Positions 42,447 through 53,837 of a DNA stretch of 64,000 bases are shown in pieces; the first letter of the stretch is position 1; the number at the start of each line of letters is the position of its first letter. Under the pieces are notes generated by a model that did not search any database, was not told where the DNA came from, and worked only from the letters and a program-made list of their open reading frames with translations. The DNA is from Enterovibrio sp. JCM 19048. GTDB taxonomy: Bacteria; Pseudomonadota; Gammaproteobacteria; Enterobacterales; Vibrionaceae. The stretch is from NCBI GenBank assembly GCA_001310415.1, contig BAXE01000002.1:248001-312000 (forward strand), written 5' to 3'. A program made the translations under genes and the position numbers.

Positions 42447-42468
42447 CCCCTTCGCAAAAACGAAGGGG
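42447..42468 (-). promoter_or_regulatory. Hairpin in the 5' leader of the RTX gene
   Basis: Eight perfect base pairs (CCCCTTCG with CGAAGGGG) around a six-base loop, 30 bases upstream of the RTX ATG on the minus strand. No T tract follows in the RTX direction beyond the loop, so it is not a clear terminator. The role is inferred only from position. Confidence 0.45.
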
Positions 42469-42777
42469 TAATAATCCTAGTGATCCGTTCGCTTTGGTTT
42501 GTTGTAATTGGGAATAACGTTGAACTGAAACCTGTTTCTGATGGCGAACGTTGCACATAAAGTGGCAAAGCGTGCTTTGGTGTACAAGGTGGTGAGAGTG
42601 TTATCAGAATAAAATCAGTATGCTGAAGGCCAATAGTCTTGGTACGCGCGTACGAAGTGTGAGAAACGTATGGGAGTGTGACACAGGGTTGAACATGCCT
42701 TTTGAACCTGCGGCATTTCAATGGAATACTGTCTCCCTGCTTGCCCGAGAACAGCACAAAATAAGGAAGAATGGATA

Positions 42778-43065
42778 ATGGATATTGACCAGTTGTTAGC
42801 GTCAGTGACCCCTGAAGTGTACGAGCGTTTGAGTTATGCGGTTGAAACCGGAAAATGGCCGGAAGGCACGCCTTTGACCGCGGAGCAGCGTGATAACGCC
42901 ATGCAGGTTGTGATGCTTTACCAGTCCCGTTTTAATTCAGAACCCCAGCACATGAGTGTGGCAGCAGGCGGAGAGATAAAACTCAAATCCAAGGCAGAAC
43001 TGAAACGTGAATTTGCCGCCAATCAGCAGACGATCGTCCAGCAAAATGTAAACAACGACGATTAA
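42778..43065 (+). CDS. yeaC: YeaC-family protein (DUF1315)
   Basis: A 95-residue protein collinear with E. coli YeaC: LLASVTPEVYERLSYAVETG, KWPEGTPLTAEQRDNAMQVV, then MLYQSRFNSEPQHM, ending in a lysine-rich tail with KLKSKAELKREF. Function unknown. ATG at 42778 is preferred over ATG at 42771, which is out of frame. Its place beside ansA is conserved in Enterobacterales. Confidence 0.88.
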   Translation: MDIDQLLASVTPEVYERLSYAVETGKWPEGTPLTAEQRDNAMQVVMLYQSRFNSEPQHMSVAAGGEIKLKSKAELKREFAANQQTIVQQNVNNDD

Positions 43066-43088
43066 GCGATTGGATACACCGGACAGAA

Positions 43089-43112
43089 AAAAAGCGGCCT
43101 GGGCCGCTTTTT
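43089..43112. terminator. Bidirectional terminator between yeaC and ansA
   Basis: AAAAAGCGGCC and GGCCGCTTTTT arms, two-base loop, tracts on both sides. Confidence 0.88.
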
Positions 43113-43139
43113 CGTTTTGGTGACAGCTCGTTACAGCCG

Positions 43140-44153
43140 TTAGATCGTCAGTTCGCCGCGAAGATCTTGCTGCAGTTGGGTGCGAAGGGTATCCATTGGC
43201 AAATTCTGGCTCAGCAGGAAGTGCAATTTCGCCAGAGCGGCTTCCGGCGTCATATCAAAACCACTGAGTACGCCAGCTTCTGCCAGTGCACAGCCAGTCG
43301 CGTAACCACCCATGTTCACTTTACCTGCCAGACATTGCGTCAGGTTCAGCACAACCACGCCGCGTTCGGTCGCTTCACGCAACAAACCCAGCAACTCCTT
43401 GTTCTGAGGGGCATTGCCAACACCAAATGTCAGCAGGATCATCGCATTGACCGGTTGCTTCAGCGCGTTGCGGATCACTTCAGGAGAAATCCCCGGGTAC
43501 ATCATGATGATGGCGACAGGCTGTTCAGTAATGGTGTGAACCTTAAAGTCACCTTCAGGTTTTTAGCGATTTCCGCACCGTGCAACTGGATATGAATACC
43601 CGCTTCCAGTAAAGGTGGCAGGTTTGGTGAGGTGAATGCATTGAAACCGTCCGCATGGGATTTGGTGCTGCGGTTGCCGCGGAGTAACTGGTTGTTGAAG
43701 AACAGGGTGACTTCATTTACCGGGTAATTCGCCGCAATATGAAGCGCGTTCAACAGGTTCGCCTGGCCATCTGAGCGCAGTTCAGCCAGTGGGATCTGGG
43801 AGCCGGTAACAATCACAGGCTTGTCGAGGTTTTCCAGCATGAACGAGAGCGCAGAAGCCGTGTAGGCCATTGTGTCTGTGCCGTGCAGGATCACAAAGCA
43901 TCGTACTTGTCGTAGTTTTCGCGGATGTCGTCTGCAATACGCTGCCACTCTGCAGGCGTCATGTCGGCTGAGTCAATAAGTGGCTGTACTCATTGATTGT
44001 GAACTCAGGCATTTCCGGGCGATGGAATTCCGGCATATGTTGGAGTTGCTGCTGCATAAAACCTGAAACAGGAATGTAGCCCTGCTCTGATTTCAGCATG
44101 CCGATCGTGCCGCCAGTGTAGGCGATGTAAATATGTTTTCTTTCCATCTTCAA
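43140..44153 (-). CDS. ansA: L-asparaginase I, cytoplasmic, frameshifted
   Basis: Hydrolyses asparagine to aspartate and ammonia. About 338 residues after repair, as E. coli AnsA. N-terminal nucleophile threonine in IYIAYTGGTIGMLKSEQGYI; second catalytic block FVILHGTDTMAYTASALSFM; GVGNAPQNKELLGLL; NLTQCLAGKVNMGGYATGCA (allosteric-site region). Three bases are missing, near 43975, 43905 and 43560, so the gene lies in three frames. ATG at 44153 or 44147 is possible. Co-directional with sppA upstream, 80 bases away. Confidence 0.93.
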
Positions 44154-44203
44154 AATTTCACTCTTGCCGAGGTAGTGGGCGCATTATACGGAGTGGCACT
44201 GCG

Positions 44204-44227
44204 AAAAAAACCCCGCATTCGCCGGGG
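44204..44227 (-). terminator. Terminator after sppA
   Basis: CCCCG and CGGGG arms, seven-base loop, followed on the minus strand by seven T. Confidence 0.8.
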
Positions 44228-44232
44228 AGTTC

Positions 44233-46089
44233 TCAGTTTTCGAAATAACTGCAATTTGGGCACATTGCATATTGCCCATTCGGGTCATTTAGATTGCTTA
44301 GCTGATTAGCTTCTGCAATAACGCTTTTTGTTAGCATATTAATCTGCGAGGGGAATTTCACGGCCTGATCCAATTCCAGCGCGACTATCGTCTGTGCCAT
44401 CAGGTCATAAATAAACTGCTCAGCCGGTGAAAGTGGCTCTTCCATCCAGTTGAGTGAGTAGTCGTCAATGTTGGCCAACTCCGCAGCGACAGCAACGGCA
44501 TCATCAAAGTCACCCATCTGGTCTACAAGGCCGCGTTTCATTGCGTCGTAGCCCGTCCACACACGGCCCTGAGCAATATTATCAACGTCTTCAATAGAAA
44601 GGTTTCTCTGGCTTGCAACCAAAGAGATGAAGCGTTGGTAGCCATTCTCAATGCCCAGCTGCATGATATCGCCAATAAACTCCGGCAGGGCGCGTGTTAC
44701 GCCAACACCTGCAAATGGGGTTGTGCCGATACCATCGTTGTAAACGCCGTATTTTGCCAGTGCGTCTTCAAAGGTGGTCAGGATGCCGAAGATACCGATT
44801 GAGCCAGTGATCGTGGTTGGCTGGGCAAGAATGCGGTTGGCGCTGGTGGAAATCCAGTAACCGCCAGACGCTGCCACGCTCGACATGGAAACGACGACCG
44901 GTTTGCCTGCCTCTTTCAGCGCTTCCACTTCATTGCGGATAACTTCAGAGGCAAATGCGCTGCCCCCTGGGCTGTCTACGCGCAACACTACCGCCTTCAC
45001 TGCGTTGTTCAGGCGCGCTTCACGCAGCAGCGCGGCTGTGGTATCACCGCCAATGGTACCGTCGCTTTCAAAACCGTCGACGATAGCGCCACTGGCAACA
45101 ACAACAGCAATCTGTTCAGCTTTCGGCAAAGAGAAGTCCAGTGGGGCGTAGTCATAGATGCTGACGTAATTAAAACTGTCCTCACCGTCGCTGCCATAAA
45201 TGCCAGAGAGTCTGCTGCGGATTTGCTGACGAGTCAGCAGCTCGTCCACCAAGCCCATGGATTGCGAGAGTTTGGCAAAATCACCATTGACCGCTTTAAG
45301 GTTTTCCAGAAGTGTCTCTGTGCTTGGGGAGAGTGTTTCAACCGGAATGTTGCGGTTGTTGGCTACATCATCAACATACGCGCCCCACAGTTGGTTCAGC
45401 CAGACCGCGCTGGCTTCTTTCGCCTGCTCTGACATACCGGTGCGGATATAAGGTTCGACAAAGGATTTGTAGGTACCGACGCGGAAAACATGGGTAGTGA
45501 TATCCAGTTTTTCCAGCAAATCTTTGAAATAGAGGTTGTAGGTACCATAGCCACGAAGCAGTACAGCACCGTCTGGCGCCATCAGGATCTCATCAGCGTA
45601 GCTCGCCAGATAATACTGGCTTTGGTTGTAATGGCCGCCAATCGCCACCACTTTTTTACCCGTCGCTTTGAATTCGTTGATGGCTTTCGCGATATAGCGC
45701 AGCTTGGTGAGGCTTGTTTCTGACATGTCAGACAGACTCAGTACCAACCCGTTGATGCTGTTATCTTTTGCGGCAGCACGGATTTGATCGACGATATCGA
45801 ACAGCACATTTTCCATTTCCACCTGCTGGCCGAACAGATTACGTGTTGCCAAATCATAAGGGTGCATGCGGCGCTGTTTTTCAACAATTGGGCCTGCAAT
45901 ATCTACCAACAGGGCACGTTGCGGCTGTTGCTTTGGAACCGCAGGGGCTTCATGTTCCATGGTAAAGGCGAAATACAGTCCGACCAGTACCGCAATGAAC
46001 AAAAGGTTCAGCACTAACTGACGGGCAAAACTCAATCCCTTCCAACACCATTTGATGATGGTGCCAAAAAACTTCAAAAGCGTTTTCAT
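44233..46089 (-). CDS. sppA: Signal peptide peptidase SppA (protease IV)
   Basis: An intact 618-residue inner-membrane serine protease that degrades cleaved signal peptides. One membrane helix near 22-45 (LVLNLLFIAVLVGLYFAF). Tandem domains: the general-base lysine in RVGTYKSFVEPYIRTGMSE near 205, and the nucleophile serine in SSVAASGGYWISTSANRI near 410. DSPGGSAFASEVIRNEVE is typical of the second domain. Divergent from fadH; conserved next to ansA. Confidence 0.95.
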   Translation of the reverse strand: MKTLLKFFGTIIKWCWKGLSFARQLVLNLLFIAVLVGLYFAFTMEHEAPAVPKQQPQRALLVDIAGPIVEKQRRMHPYDLATRNLFGQQVEMENVLFDIVDQIRAAAKDNSINGLVLSLSDMSETSLTKLRYIAKAINEFKATGKKVVAIGGHYNQSQYYLASYADEILMAPDGAVLLRGYGTYNLYFKDLLEKLDITTHVFRVGTYKSFVEPYIRTGMSEQAKEASAVWLNQLWGAYVDDVANNRNIPVETLSPSTETLLENLKAVNGDFAKLSQSMGLVDELLTRQQIRSRLSGIYGSDGEDSFNYVSIYDYAPLDFSLPKAEQIAVVVASGAIVDGFESDGTIGGDTTAALLREARLNNAVKAVVLRVDSPGGSAFASEVIRNEVEALKEAGKPVVVSMSSVAASGGYWISTSANRILAQPTTITGSIGIFGILTTFEDALAKYGVYNDGIGTTPFAGVGVTRALPEFIGDIMQLGIENGYQRFISLVASQRNLSIEDVDNIAQGRVWTGYDAMKRGLVDQMGDFDDAVAVAAELANIDDYSLNWMEEPLSPAEQFIYDLMAQTIVALELDQAVKFPSQINMLTKSVIAEANQLSNLNDPNGQYAMCPNCSYFEN

Positions 46090-46172
46090 TTGGTTATCCA
46101 GCTTCTTTTCCTGATGCTAATCGTAACGAATCCACTCCAAATAGAATAGAGGTGATTCATGTTGTAAAAATG

Positions 46173-46186
46173 TAAACGAACGTTTG
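46173..46186. promoter_or_regulatory. PsrA-like operator upstream of fadH
   Basis: TAAAC-GAAC-GTTTG matches the published PsrA-type pattern (half-sites AAAC and GTTT separated by four). It lies in the 161-base gap between divergent sppA and fadH, 23 bases before the FadR-like palindrome. PsrA is a TetR regulator of fatty-acid degradation; no psrA gene is in the window. Confidence 0.5.
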
Positions 46187-46208
46187 AAACTTTGGTTGTT
46201 GATGATTA

Positions 46209-46225
46209 TTCTGGTCAGACCAGAA
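46209..46225. promoter_or_regulatory. fadH: FadR-like operator upstream of fadH
   Basis: A perfect 17-base palindrome TTCTGGTCAGACCAGAA, agreeing with the FadR core CTGGTNNGACC. It ends 25 bases before the fadH ATG (46251), where it could block transcription or initiation. The fadR gene is 15 kb away in this window. Confidence 0.85.
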
Positions 46226-46235
46226 ATAACAATAA

Positions 46236-48260
<2,025 letters not shown>

Positions 48261-48353
48261 TTTTGAACCTATTACCACAAACCTGCAGGAGTATAGCTGA
48301 CAGGTTTTGTGGTATGTTGGCTGCAACTGATTGTTCAAATACTTGGAAACACC

Positions 48354-48901
48354 ATGGACGCACTACAATTACTGACTCAACGCCGTTCCATCCCAAAACT
48401 GTTAGCACCGGCTCCACAAGGTGATGCACTGGAAAACATGATTGCCTCGGGTCTTCGCGCGCCGGATCATGGTGCCCTGACACCTTGGGAGTTTGTGGTA
48501 GCGACCGGAGAAGGCCTCGACAAGCTTTCTGCGATTCTGAAGCGTGCTGCCGAGGCAGATGACGAGGAAGCTGCCGTGATTGAAAAGGCAGCAAACGCGC
48601 CATACCGCGCTCCTATGGTCATTACCGTTATCGCCCGCACTAAACAACATGACAAAGTCCCGGTGATTGAACAGCACATTTCAGCTGGTTGCGCCGCACA
48701 GGCAATGCAAATGGCCGCTGTCGCACAGGGTTTTCAAGGCTTTTGGCGTACCGGGAAATGGGCGTATCACCTGTGGTCCGTGAATCTTTCGGTGTTACTG
48801 GTGATGATGAAATCGTTGGCTTTTTGTATGTCGGCACACCGGATTGCACGGCGGCGGGTGTACCTAAACGTGATACCGCGAAATACGTTTCCTATCTCTG
48901 A
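48354..48901 (+). CDS. ydjA: NAD(P)H nitroreductase YdjA, frameshifted
   Basis: A small FMN nitroreductase of about 182 residues. N terminus MDALQLLTQRRSIPKLLAPA and LRAPDHGALTPWEFVVATGE carry the FMN phosphate contacts typical of YdjA. One base is missing near 48767; the true path reads HPVVRESFGVTGDDEIVGFL and ends KYVSYL. Physiological electron acceptor unknown. Conserved neighbourhood with sppA and topB (selD, which separates ydjA from topB in E. coli, is absent here). Confidence 0.9.
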
Positions 48902-48990
48902 TTAAGTGCTGGATGAATATCCAGTTGTTTGTTGTTAACTTGTCAGAAATTAGATAGATTGTCGGCAACTGAATCATTCGTTGGTTTTCC

Positions 48991-50926
48991 ATGGCCCGGC
49001 TATTTATCGCAGAAAAACCGAGCCTTGGTCGCGCAATAGCCACTGCGTTGCCAAGGCCACACAAAAATCATGATGGTTACATCGAAACTGCCAGCGGCGA
49101 TGTTGTCACCTGGTGTATAGGTCATTTGCTTGAACAAGCAGAACCTGATGCCTATGACGAGAAATATAAAACCTGGCGGCTGGATGATCTGCCTATTCTC
49201 CCCGAACAGTGGATCCTCAAACCCCGTAAAACGGCGGCCAAACAACTGGGCACAGTCAAAAAGCTGCTGCGCCAGTACGATGATATCGTTCATGCCGGTG
49301 ACCCTGACAGGGAAGGGCAATTGCTGGTGGATGAAGTGTTCAGCCACGCCAAATTGTCTGACGCAAAGAAAAAGCGTATTCAACGTCTTTTAATCAATGA
49401 CCTTAATACCTCAGCAGTGAAAAAGGCGCTTTCAGCGCTTCGTAGCAATCTGGAATTTGTGCCGCTATCCGTTTCCGCACTGGCACGATCACGCGCTGAC
49501 TGGCTCTATGGCATGAACATGTCACGTGCTTATACCTTATTGGGTAAACAGGCGGGCTATCAGGGCGTATTGTCTGTTGGGCGGGTGCAGACACCGGTAT
49601 TGGGACTGGTGGTCAGGCGTGACCGCGAAATTGAAGCCTTTGTGCCGAAACCTTTCTATCAGCTTGATGCTGTGATCCCTTATCAGGCAGCGACATTCTG
49701 GCGCGATGCAGCCCAGTGAGGCTTGCCAACCTTGGCAGGATGAAGAAGGACGGGTTCTGGCAAGAAACCTTGTCGAGAATGTTGCTCGCCGCATTGAAGG
49801 GCAACCGGCAACCGTGGTTCAGTCTGAGCGCAAGAACAGTAAACAGTCAGCGCCTCTGCCTTACAGCCTTTCGGCACTGCAAATCGATGCGGCAAAACGC
49901 TTCAACATGAGTGCCGCAGACGTATTGGCCTGTTGTCAGTCCCTTTACGAAAAGCACAAGGTCATCACTTATCCCCGCTCTGATTGTCGCTACCTGCCGA
50001 AAGATCACTTCAAAGAGGCGCAGAGTGTTACTGCTGCGGTTGCAAAAACATCGGATGCTCTGGCAGGTGCGGTAAAGAATGCGAACCTGTCGCTTAAATC
50101 GAAAGCCTGGAACGACAGCAAGGTCGAAGCACACCATGCCATCATCCCTACCTCGAAGAGCAGCAGCGCACTGTCCGGTCGTGAGAAAGATGTTTACGAA
50201 CTGATCGCCCGCCAGTACTTGATGCAGTTTTATCCAGCGGCTGAGTACGCCGAAGCCAAGCTGGACTTTGATATAGCCGGTGGGCATTTTGTTGCAAAAG
50301 GGAAGAAGCTGATGTCACCGGGTTGGCGTGCACTGCTGCCCAACAATAAAAGTGGTCAGGATGAAGAGCTGGAAAGTCTGGTACCGCCACTGGAAAAGGG
50401 CACAGTACTGACCTGTACCCGCGGCGTGATAAAAGACTGCATGACCGAGCCGCCGCGCCACTTCACTGAAGCGACACTGTTGCAGGCGATGACAGGGATC
50501 GGCCGCTTTGTGCAGGATGCTTCATTGAAGAAAATCCTCCGTGAAACGGATGGACTTGGTACAGAAGCGACCCGAGCAGGCATACTCGATCTCTTGTTTA
50601 AACGCGGCTTGTTGCAGCGGGAAGGAAAAAGTATCCGCGCAACTGCGTCTGGCACGGGGTTAATTGATGCCTTGCCTGAAAAAGCCACGTATCCGGATAT
50701 GACGGCGCAGTGGGAGCGTCAGCTTCATGATATGGCAGAGAAAAAAGTCGCGTATCAGCCTTTTATGTCCGCCTTGGAATCTGAACTGTCGGCTTTGATG
50801 CTGTCGGTAAGGCAAGGTCCAATTCCACAAAGTCTGCGCAATTTGCCCGCTAACCCCGCGACCTTTAAAAAACGCAAAGGCAAGGGTGGTGGCAACGGGC
50901 GTCGGCGCTACAAAACGAAAGCCTGA
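48991..50926 (+). CDS. topB: DNA topoisomerase III, frameshifted
   Basis: A type IA topoisomerase that decatenates replication intermediates. About 645 residues after repair. Toprim: [19 protein letters not shown] and [17 protein letters not shown] with the D-x-D-x-E metal site. Catalytic tyrosine in [18 protein letters not shown] near 332. Near 49697-49707 two bases are missing (TGGCGCGATGCAG where TGGGCGCGATGGCAG gives FWARWQPSEAC). The C terminus is basic ([19 protein letters not shown]), typical for DNA binding. The last 19 bases overlap the end of the convergent GGDEF gene. Confidence 0.94.
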
Positions 50927-52502
50927 TTTTTTCCGGCACTTTTCGCTTCATACAGGGCAACATCCGCATCAATAAAGAGTCTTTGCTGGGTGTTGCTTTG
51001 CTCTGGAATCGTCGTTTTCCCACCAATACTGACTGTCACAATCGGTGCGACCGGTGAACTGTCGTGTGAAATTTCCAATGCACGTACCGCTTCCAGCGCC
51101 CGGTTGGCGACCTGTAGGGCATTTTCGCGATCGCTTCCGGGTAGCAGGAAAACAAATTCTTCTCCGCCAAAACGGGCGAGCAGGGCGCCGGCTCTGCGTT
51201 CTACATCACTGAGCGCCTGGGCAACTTTCTGAAGGCAGGTATCACCTAGAGCATGACCATAGCGGTCGTTGTATTGCTTAAAATGGTCAATATCGACGAT
51301 AAGGAGAGACAGCGGTGTTTGAAACCGCATTGCCCTACGCCATTCCTCTTCCAGCCTTTCATCCAACATGCGGCGGTTTGGCACCTGGGTAAGGCTGTCT
51401 TCCCGCGAAATCTGGTTCAGGCGGCGGTTAGCATCTTCGAGCTGGGCGGTGCGATCTGCCACCCGTTGTTCCAGCGAAAGGTTCAGTGCTTTCAGTTCAT
51501 CCTGGGCGCGACGCTGGATGAGGTGCTGTGACATGGTCACACCGAGTAATTTAAGTAATTCTGCGTGGTAGCTTTTCAGCGGCGTACCGGTGATAAGGTT
51601 GTCACAGGCAATCCACCCGATAGGGTTATCGCCGTCCCACAGTGAAATCGTGGCATTCCAGCCTGTGCCGACTTGTTTACTGTCATGGTAGATTGGCGAG
51701 TCATCACTGATGGTAATGTGCTGTTTTTTATCCAGCGTAGATTTGGCATGGAAGTGCTCATGGATTGCGGCGCAATACCAGTGCTCGTTGGTCACTTTTC
51801 CGTGGATGTCTGTCCCGTAAGTACCCCGCATCAGACCATTTTCAGTATTGAGAAGGAAAATGCCCATACGGTCGATATCCAGGGCGTGGATACACTCATA
51901 AACAGCCGTATGGAGCATGTTGTCGAGCGAATGGGAATGCCAAAGACGCAGGGAGATTTTGTGTAGGATATGAAGCTGTTCAAGCAACCCTTTTTGCGAG
52001 TTCACTTCCTGCTTGAGCTTCTCCTCCGTTTTACGAAGGCGCTGTCTTTCCAGCCCAAGCGCGTGGTGCTGTAAATTGCTGTCCAGGGCGGCGGAAATCA
52101 GAAGAGAAAGCATCTCTCCTGCATGAGGTTCAACTTCGAAGGTTTCTGACGAGGAAACGATCAGACTGGCGGTATAAAAATCCCGGGTTTTCAGGGCGAA
52201 GGCGTAATCTGTCTTAGGCGCTGAAGTGGGGGATCGTTTTCCTGAATCAAAGCCAGAGCGCGCATCTGCTCTTCATGGGCAAGCGGCGCGGTTGGCATAG
52301 AGAGCGTAGAGTCGTTGTTCGCCATGTCTGCAAGTTTTTCCCAGCTAGCCTCTGGGGTTGCCTTGATCAGGAGTTGGCATTGAACATCTGGTAAAGCGTC
52401 ATTGAACACACGACCCAGCGCCAGACAAAAATCTTTAAGACTTTTTTGAGGACAAATAGCTTCGCCTACTTTAAGGCAGAATGCATAACCCAGAGCAAAC
52501 AT
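50908..52502 (-). CDS. GAF-GGDEF diguanylate cyclase, frameshifted
   Basis: A soluble cyclase of about 531 residues after repair. N-terminal 160 residues of unknown type, then a GAF-like sensor at about 180-310 (YECIHALDIDRMGIFLLNTE; GWNATISLWDGDNPIGWIAC), a coiled-coil linker (LNLSLEQRVADRTAQLEDAN), and GGDEF with DIDHFKQYNDRYGHALGDTC and active-site GGEEF near 445, so cyclic di-GMP synthesis is predicted. No transmembrane segment. One base is missing near 52200; the joined part reads KTRDFYTASLIVSSSETFEV. Gene end overlaps topB by 19 bases, convergent. Confidence 0.88.
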
Positions 52503-52711
52503 GCCCCTAACTCCCTGTATACTGACGGAAAAAATGTGATTTTAGTTCTAATGTTTGCGCCAGTATGACAGCAATTTATGCCTCAAATGTCTAATAATCC
52601 TGCATTCTCGACTTACTTCACAAGGGAGTTTGACGGCGTGTGATGCAGGTAATGAGAATGCTCTCAATTTTGTACTTGGTTGAATTGTCTGTAAAAAATT
52701 CTAATTTAATG

Positions 52712-53469
52712 TTACTTGATGTAAGCGAAGACCACACCAACCAGCGTCATCAGGAACAGGAACCATTTCAGCGTATTTGGGTTGGCTTTGATGGCAAATT
52801 TTACGGCGATCCAGGCTCCACACATTGAACCAGCAGCCAGCAACAACCCCGGTAGCCACAGTATGAGATCCTGCCAGATGAAAATAGCCAGAGAGACGGC
52901 GGTGAACGCGAGTGTACATACCAGTTTTAACGCATTTCCCCTGACAAGGTCGTAGCGCAGTGTGCCGCAAAGTGCGGCGATAAGTACGAACCTACGCCAG
53001 CCTGAACAAATCCACCATAGAAACCCGCAATGCCAAGCCCAAGCCAGGCTGCCGGGGTGTTTTTCACCGATTTGGTTGTTTCCGTTGCATCAGACATGAC
53101 GGTTTTTGGCCGCACAAGCATTAGGAAGGCCATCAACAGCATGGTGCCAAGAAGTAAGGGCTTGATAATTGAGGATGGAAGCCAAGCAGCAGCGAGGGCA
53201 CCGATTAGACCACCAACAATGTTTGGGATCAGGATAGGGACGAGATCGGAAGTGTCGAGCCGATTATGGTGTCGAAATCCGGCAATCCCGGAAACACTCT
53301 GCATAAACACGCCCACACGGTTTGTCGCATTTGCGACTTCAGCGGGCAAGCCAAGTACAATCAGCGCGGGAATCGTGAGGTTTGAGCCGCCACCGGCCAA
53401 TGTATTAATGATTCCGGCAACAAAGCCCAGCACCACCAAAAGGGCACCAAACGCAATTGAGACATCCAT
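52712..53469 (-). CDS. TSUP (TauE/SafE) family permease, frameshifted
   Basis: A membrane protein of about 252 residues, 8 predicted helices, of the sulfite exporter TauE/SafE family. Repeated family motifs: FVAGIINTLAGGGSNLTIPA with PAEVANATNRVGVF at the N-terminal half, and GFYGGFVQAGVGSY in the second half. One base is missing near 52990; the shifted path reads LIAALCGTLRYDLVRGNALK and ends VVFAYIK at 52712. ATG at 53469 follows GGAAG. Possible substrates are sulfite or organosulfur compounds; not decidable. Confidence 0.88.
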
Positions 53470-53610
53470 ATCGTCTTCCAAGTGTTATTGTTTTAGCCAT
53501 TCATTAATCAAGTGCGCGACTGATTATCCTGAGAATGCAGCAACTGAAGGCAAGAAGTTGGATACTAACGAAAGTCTTCGACGTGGGCTAGCGGGAAGGT
53601 TCCAGATATG

Positions 53611-53638
53611 AAAAAGCCCACAGCTTTCGCTGCGGGCT
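53611..53638 (-). terminator. Terminator after tRNA-Pro
   Basis: AGCCCGCAGC / GCTGTGGGCT hairpin with one wobble pair, four-base loop, five T on the minus strand, nine bases after the tRNA CCA end. Confidence 0.88.
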
Positions 53639-53646
53639 AAAATAGA

Positions 53647-53723
53647 TGGTCGGTCTGACTGGATTTGAACCAGCGACCCCTGACACCCCATGACAGTGCG
53701 CTACCAGGCTGCGCTACAGACCG
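53647..53723 (-). tRNA. tRNA-Pro (anticodon GGG)
   Basis: A 77-base tRNA including encoded CCA. Acceptor CGGTCTG pairs with CAGACCG. D arm GCGCAGCCTGGTAGCGC. Anticodon loop ATGGGGT gives anticodon GGG, decoding CCC/CCU. T arm GCTGGTTCAAATCCAGT. The anticodon stem has one T-T mismatch (CTGTC with GTCAG). Sequence resembles E. coli proL. A terminator follows directly. Single tRNA gene, between the TSUP gene and yejM. Confidence 0.95.
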
Positions 53724-53837
53724 ACTCAATGACAATCATGGTACGAACACCTTTCGGGACTGTCAATTGCCTTTCGGTATTAAATCCGCGAAATTCAATC
53801 GTTTGGCTAAAAATAAGCCATCGCCCACATGTGAAGC

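Noticed and set aside
44885..45723. Open frames antisense to sppA
   Set aside because: They are shadows of a highly conserved coding sequence with no ribosome sites.
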